DNA of 10,106 nt, taken from Clostridia bacterium (GTDB lineage Bacteria > Bacillota > Clostridia > Oscillospirales > Acutalibacteraceae). The notes beneath the pieces are model-generated. The model made no database searches, was not told the DNA's origin, and saw only the letters and a list, made by a program, of their open reading frames with translations. Of the stretch, positions 6,901-10,106 are shown piece after piece. Each line of letters starts with the position of its first letter. Position 1 is the first letter of the stretch. The DNA is taken from NCBI GenBank assembly GCA_900754145.1, contig CAAEBW010000215.1, positions 1 through 10,106 on the forward strand. The letters run 5' to 3'. A program made the translations under genes and the position numbers.

Positions 6901-9204
6901 TTATACCTCCGGTGTTATAGCATTAGGATCAACAGTAATTGTAAGATATTCGGTGTTGCCAACGATAGCTTTACGGAGCAGGTCGAGGTCTTTAAAATCG
7001 ATAACGCCGTCTTTGTTCATATCGTATTCAGCAACATACTCTGTATCCTCATCAGCTGTCTTGATGTAAGTGCCGATCTTAAGTGAGTCAGCAGAAGTAA
7101 ATATGGTGTCGCCATTAGCATCGCCAAGAGCTTTAACATCAATGTCTACACTTAAATCAGAAGCAGAAGCATCAACAGTAGCTTCATCGATTTCCGGATG
7201 AACAACTAAGATATTAGCAATATCGAAAACATAGTTGCCTTTAACGGCATCCTTATCAACTTGGAAAGTAAGTGTTGCGAAAAGATTGTTTTCACCTCTG
7301 AATACCTTACCTTCAACATCATTCATGTCTTGAGCAATTGCAATAGTACCAACATTATTTGCAGTTGCAAGCGGAGTGAAAGCGGCATTATCAAATGCAC
7401 CGGGAGCTACAAGAACATTAGTAAGTTCGAATACATCTTTATTGTAGTTCATTGCGAAATCAACGCCGAAGATGTTGGCAAGAACATCACTATTGTAGCT
7501 GTCAAGGTCATTAGTAGCATCCTTAAGTACATCAAAGTAAATCTTAAGAGTTACATAACCGGAGTTGACAGCATTTGCAGCGCCATTAACACCAACAAGT
7601 TCATAGTGGAACTTAACAGCTTCTTCAAGTTCATCGAGGTTTGTTGCACCAATAATCGATTCATCGCAATTCGCACATTTAGTACCTGCGGTGTGGCCTG
7701 CAGCGTTATAAGTCGGGTTGAGAGCTTCAACTTCTATCGGTGAATGAGCAGGAGCAGGAATTACAAGTGATGCAGCAGTTATCTCTACATCAGTAGCAGC
7801 ACCTGTTGCGGTTGTAGCAAAGAGTTTGTTACAAACAGAGCACTCCTTATGTGCCTTAGTACCGTCAACACCGCCATTAGCGCAGGTTGCAGGAACTTCT
7901 GCCACATCGACAAGGGTGTGACCTTTGGCAGCGATGGGTTCGGAATAAGTGTGGTCACATACATCACAGGTGTGAACTTTGTATCCGGCTTCTGTGCAGG
8001 TGGGGTTGATAACTATTGTATTATATTTATGTCCTAAAGCGGGTGTATCAACGCTTGCAAGAGGTTGCGCATCTATATCTTCATTATCAACCGTTGTTGC
8101 GAAAAGTTTTCCGCAAGTATTACATTTCTTGTGTGCGATCTGACCCTTTTCGGTGCAGGTTGCGGGAACTGCCGGAACATCTACAAGATCATGTCCCAAA
8201 GACGGAATAGATTCGCCCTGATGATGTATATAACCGCATCTGTCGCAAACTATAGCGTCGGTGCAACCCTTTTCGGTACAGGTCGGAGCAATATATCCCT
8301 TAGAAACATAGGTGTGTCCCAACGGAGCAGTTTCGGTTGAGGGATTATATGTAGTGTAATCACACTTCTCACATTCATCGTATGCGCCATATCCGCCCTC
8401 GGTGCAGGTTGCGGTTTTGGCATCGTGATGAACAATACTGTGTCCTGTTGCGGGGATAACTTCGGTTATGACGCTGAAATATGGGCAGGTCGACTCATTG
8501 CACTTGAACTTGTTATAACCGTCGGTTGTGCAAGTCGGATCCGCATGGTCAATAAGTGTAAGACTATGATCCTGAACGGGTACAACCACCTTCGGGTGAT
8601 TCGGATCTTCCGCACCGCAGCGTGAACAAACTTTGTACTCGGTGTATCCTTCTTCTTTGCAGGTAGCAGACTTTGCGGGTACTGTAACGCTGAAATCATG
8701 TCCCAGTGCCGCAACCTTGGTGTCAACATATGAATCACCACAAACCGAACAGGTGTGGGTTGTATATCCCTCAGCCGTGCAGGTCGCGGGAGTTACAACA
8801 TCGGTGTAATTGTGACCGGTAGCAGGGATTACAATGTCAAGTACAGTAGATGTACCCGGTACAAGATAGCATCCACAACCCGTGCAGAGTTGATATGCTT
8901 TTGTTCCCTTTTCAGTACAGGTTGCAGGAACTTCGGGAACCGTGTTTCCGTCGGGAGTGTGAACTCCGGTTGCGGAAACCTTTACTGTTATGGTTCCTTC
9001 GCAGTCTCCGTTTGAGCAAGCATAAATCTCGAAGCCGTCTTTTCCACAGGTAGCGGCTATTGTATACTGCAGGCTACCTTTTACGCCGTCTTTACCGCAT
9101 ACGCTACAATAATGGGTGTCAGCTGCCAAAGCATAAGGCAACTGGGTTGCAAGCATAATTGCGGCAATAGCAAACGCAAGAATACGAGCAAGTTTCTTTT
9201 TCAT
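6901..9204 (-). CDS. Large secreted CxxC-repeat protein with cohesin and dockerin; first gene of the operon
   Basis: The 767-residue product starts at ATG 9204 (MKKKLARIL), 8 bases after AAGGAGG (9219-9213). The frame stays open to 9339, but that extension has no ribosome-binding site and would bury the signal peptide (1-28, ending YALA). Residues ~29-525 form about eleven H...TC...CxxC repeats, typically GHxxxxxxxxPATCTEKG followed by CxxCG; the first and last are degenerate. A cohesin-like domain follows (~531-690; VNSGYVTLKIYFDV, VDFAMNYNKDVFELTNV, LFATLTFQVD). A C-terminal dockerin (~694-755) has calcium loops DANGDTIFTSAD and DMNKDGVIDFKD. There is no anchor and no enzyme module. Its dockerin differs markedly from that of the next protein, so the two may bind different cohesins. 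Transcription may depend on the invertible promoter upstream. Domain order differs from the 466-residue protein, with the repeats ahead of the cohesin. Confidence 0.87.
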   Translation of the reverse strand: MKKKLARILAFAIAAIMLATQLPYALAADTHYCSVCGKDGVKGSLQYTIAATCGKDGFEIYACSNGDCEGTITVKVSATGVHTPDGNTVPEVPATCTEKGTKAYQLCTGCGCYLVPGTSTVLDIVIPATGHNYTDVVTPATCTAEGYTTHTCSVCGDSYVDTKVAALGHDFSVTVPAKSATCKEEGYTEYKVCSRCGAEDPNHPKVVVPVQDHSLTLIDHADPTCTTDGYNKFKCNESTCPYFSVITEVIPATGHSIVHHDAKTATCTEGGYGAYDECEKCDYTTYNPSTETAPLGHTYVSKGYIAPTCTEKGCTDAIVCDRCGYIHHQGESIPSLGHDLVDVPAVPATCTEKGQIAHKKCNTCGKLFATTVDNEDIDAQPLASVDTPALGHKYNTIVINPTCTEAGYKVHTCDVCDHTYSEPIAAKGHTLVDVAEVPATCANGGVDGTKAHKECSVCNKLFATTATGAATDVEITAASLVIPAPAHSPIEVEALNPTYNAAGHTAGTKCANCDESIIGATNLDELEEAVKFHYELVGVNGAANAVNSGYVTLKIYFDVLKDATNDLDSYNSDVLANIFGVDFAMNYNKDVFELTNVLVAPGAFDNAAFTPLATANNVGTIAIAQDMNDVEGKVFRGENNLFATLTFQVDKDAVKGNYVFDIANILVVHPEIDEATVDASASDLSVDIDVKALGDANGDTIFTSADSLKIGTYIKTADEDTEYVAEYDMNKDGVIDFKDLDLLRKAIVGNTEYLTITVDPNAITPEV

Positions 9205-9303
9205 TTTTTTTTCCTCCTTAATTTTATGACATAAATAATGATGATTTTTTGGGTGATTCCTTTGTTTGAAGATCATACAATAAACACCTCTTACCATGTC
9301 ATT
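9205..9303 (-). promoter_or_regulatory. Leader of the cohesin-dockerin operon
   Basis: This non-coding stretch lies between the left palindrome and the ATG of the first operon gene. It holds the ribosome-binding site (9213-9219). TTTTATGACAT (9222-9232) can pair with ATGTCATTAAAA (9296-9307) with one bulge, which would close a ~75-base loop next to the ribosome-binding site. I find no convincing minus-strand promoter here: TTGACA (9337-9332 on the minus strand) has no acceptable -10 at normal spacing. Confidence 0.5.
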
Positions 9304-9349
9304 AAAACAACTATTGTCAAAAGGTGTACCTTTTGACAATAGTTGTTTT
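9304..9349. repeat. Left palindromic crossover site (centre GT) of the putative inverton
   Basis: A perfect 22-bp inverted repeat (9304-9325 with 9328-9349) surrounds the two central bases GT (9326-9327). The inner half-site GTCAAAAGGT (9316-9325) is shared exactly with the right site. Twelve-base half-sites around an asymmetric central dinucleotide are the layout of hix/gix sites used by Hin/Gin serine recombinases. The A-rich foot and T-rich end also make it a potential intrinsic terminator for minus-strand RNA entering the operon. Confidence 0.75.
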
Positions 9350-9470
9350 CACAAGACAAATACATACAATAATAAAATTTTTTCTAAATTTTCCCTTTTT
9401 TTTAAAAAAAGACTTGTATTTTAGGAAAAAGTATGATATAGTATATTCGATTTAAAATCGGTCAAAAGGT
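9328..9470. other. Putative invertible promoter segment (inverton)
   Basis: These 143 AT-rich bases lie between the two crossover centres and hold no gene. They carry one good promoter, on the plus strand, preceded by A- and T-tracts (9374-9410) that could act as an UP element. The central bases of the two sites read GT on the left and AC on the right, so the sites are in inverted relation, and recombination between them would flip the segment rather than delete it. A small serine recombinase gene adjoins the right site. After inversion the promoter would map to about 9384-9356 on the minus strand and would read toward the operon start at 9204. Inversion itself is inferred, not shown. Confidence 0.7.
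9414..9442 (+). promoter_or_regulatory. Extended -10 promoter inside the invertible segment, now facing away from the operon
   Basis: TTGTAT (9414-9419) and TATAGT (9437-9442) are 17 bases apart, and TGA just before the -10 supplies the extended TGn element. The start would be near 9449, only a few bases before the right palindrome (9454-9489), whose 17-bp stem ends in TTTTT. As written, transcription should thus yield a short terminated RNA and stay out of the recombinase gene, to which it would be antisense. Confidence 0.65.
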
Positions 9471-9489
9471 ACACCTTTTGACCGATTTT
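9454..9489. repeat. Right palindromic crossover site (centre AC), also terminator-like
   Basis: A perfect 17-bp inverted repeat (9454-9470 with 9473-9489) surrounds AC (9471-9472). The half-site GTCAAAAGGT (9461-9470) matches the left site; the outer arm AAAATCG does not. The palindrome starts directly at the stop codon of the recombinase gene (9490-9492). As RNA it forms a stable stem followed by a U-run on either strand, so it should terminate both recombinase transcription and the outward promoter in the present orientation. Confidence 0.75.
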
Positions 9490-10104
<615 letters not shown>

Positions 10105-10106
10105 CC

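Noticed and set aside
7261..8340. Long antisense open frames opposite the 767-residue gene
   Set aside because: They lack ribosome-binding sites and known domains and run opposite a gene with clear repeats, cohesin and dockerin.
9316..9337. TTGACA inside the left palindrome as a -35 for a fixed operon promoter
   Set aside because: At 16-18 bases spacing no acceptable -10 follows on either strand; the best minus-strand hexamer is ATGGTA.
9205..9339. In-frame 45-residue N-terminal extension of the 767-residue protein
   Set aside because: It starts within the left palindrome, lacks a ribosome-binding site and would place the signal peptide internally. ATG 9204 has AAGGAGG at ideal spacing and begins a normal signal peptide.
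9304..9489. Palindromes as plain paired terminators or repressor operators with no recombination
   Set aside because: Kept as the main alternative, not preferred. Exact sharing of the half-site, opposite asymmetric central dinucleotides, the enclosed promoter and the adjoining serine recombinase together fit crossover sites better. No repressor gene is visible in the window.

Overview
The window looks like the chromosome of a gut-type Clostridia bacterium (Oscillospiraceae/Ruminococcaceae-like). The basis is the Firmicutes-type Lgt, strong AAGGAGG ribosome-binding sites, cohesin/dockerin surface proteins, and a palindromic miniature repeat of the kind scattered through these genomes. This placement is inference; no rRNA or marker gene is present.

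Left part (1-3071, + strand): a housekeeping operon. It holds the 3' end of an M16-type peptidase-like gene (YfmH-like), lgt (prolipoprotein diacylglyceryl transferase), folD (methylene-THF dehydrogenase/cyclohydrolase, overlapping lgt by 17 bases) and an unrecognised secreted, C-terminally membrane-anchored protein. Next comes a stretch with hairpins and a ~216-bp MITE-like element (3191-3406). After it lies a small minus-strand gene (3420-3668) encoding an isolated piece of a FakA/DhaK-like protein behind a perfect consensus sigma-A promoter.

Central part (3823-9204, - strand): three tightly packed genes reading leftward, in the order 767-aa, 466-aa and 551-aa protein. All three are secreted. 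Each carries one cohesin-like domain and an array of H...C...CxxC repeats. The first two end in a type I-like dockerin. The last has no dockerin and ends in a transmembrane anchor. No catalytic module is visible. The set reads as a minimal non-enzymatic cohesin-dockerin assembly: two chain-forming or adaptor subunits plus one membrane anchor.

Right part (9205-10095): between the operon and a minus-strand small serine recombinase gene lie two perfect palindromes, 9304-9349 and 9454-9489. They share the half-site GTCAAAAGGT. Their central dinucleotides are GT in one and AC in the other, which is the geometry of two inverted crossover sites for a Hin/Gin-type recombinase. The ~143 bp between them carry an outward-facing (+ strand) promoter with an extended -10. 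As written, the promoter points away from the operon and into a palindrome that would act as a terminator (OFF). Inversion would point it at the operon and would also break the outer pairing of both palindromes. The main proposal for this window is therefore a phase-variable, recombinase-controlled promoter/terminator switch governing a cohesin-dockerin surface-assembly operon.
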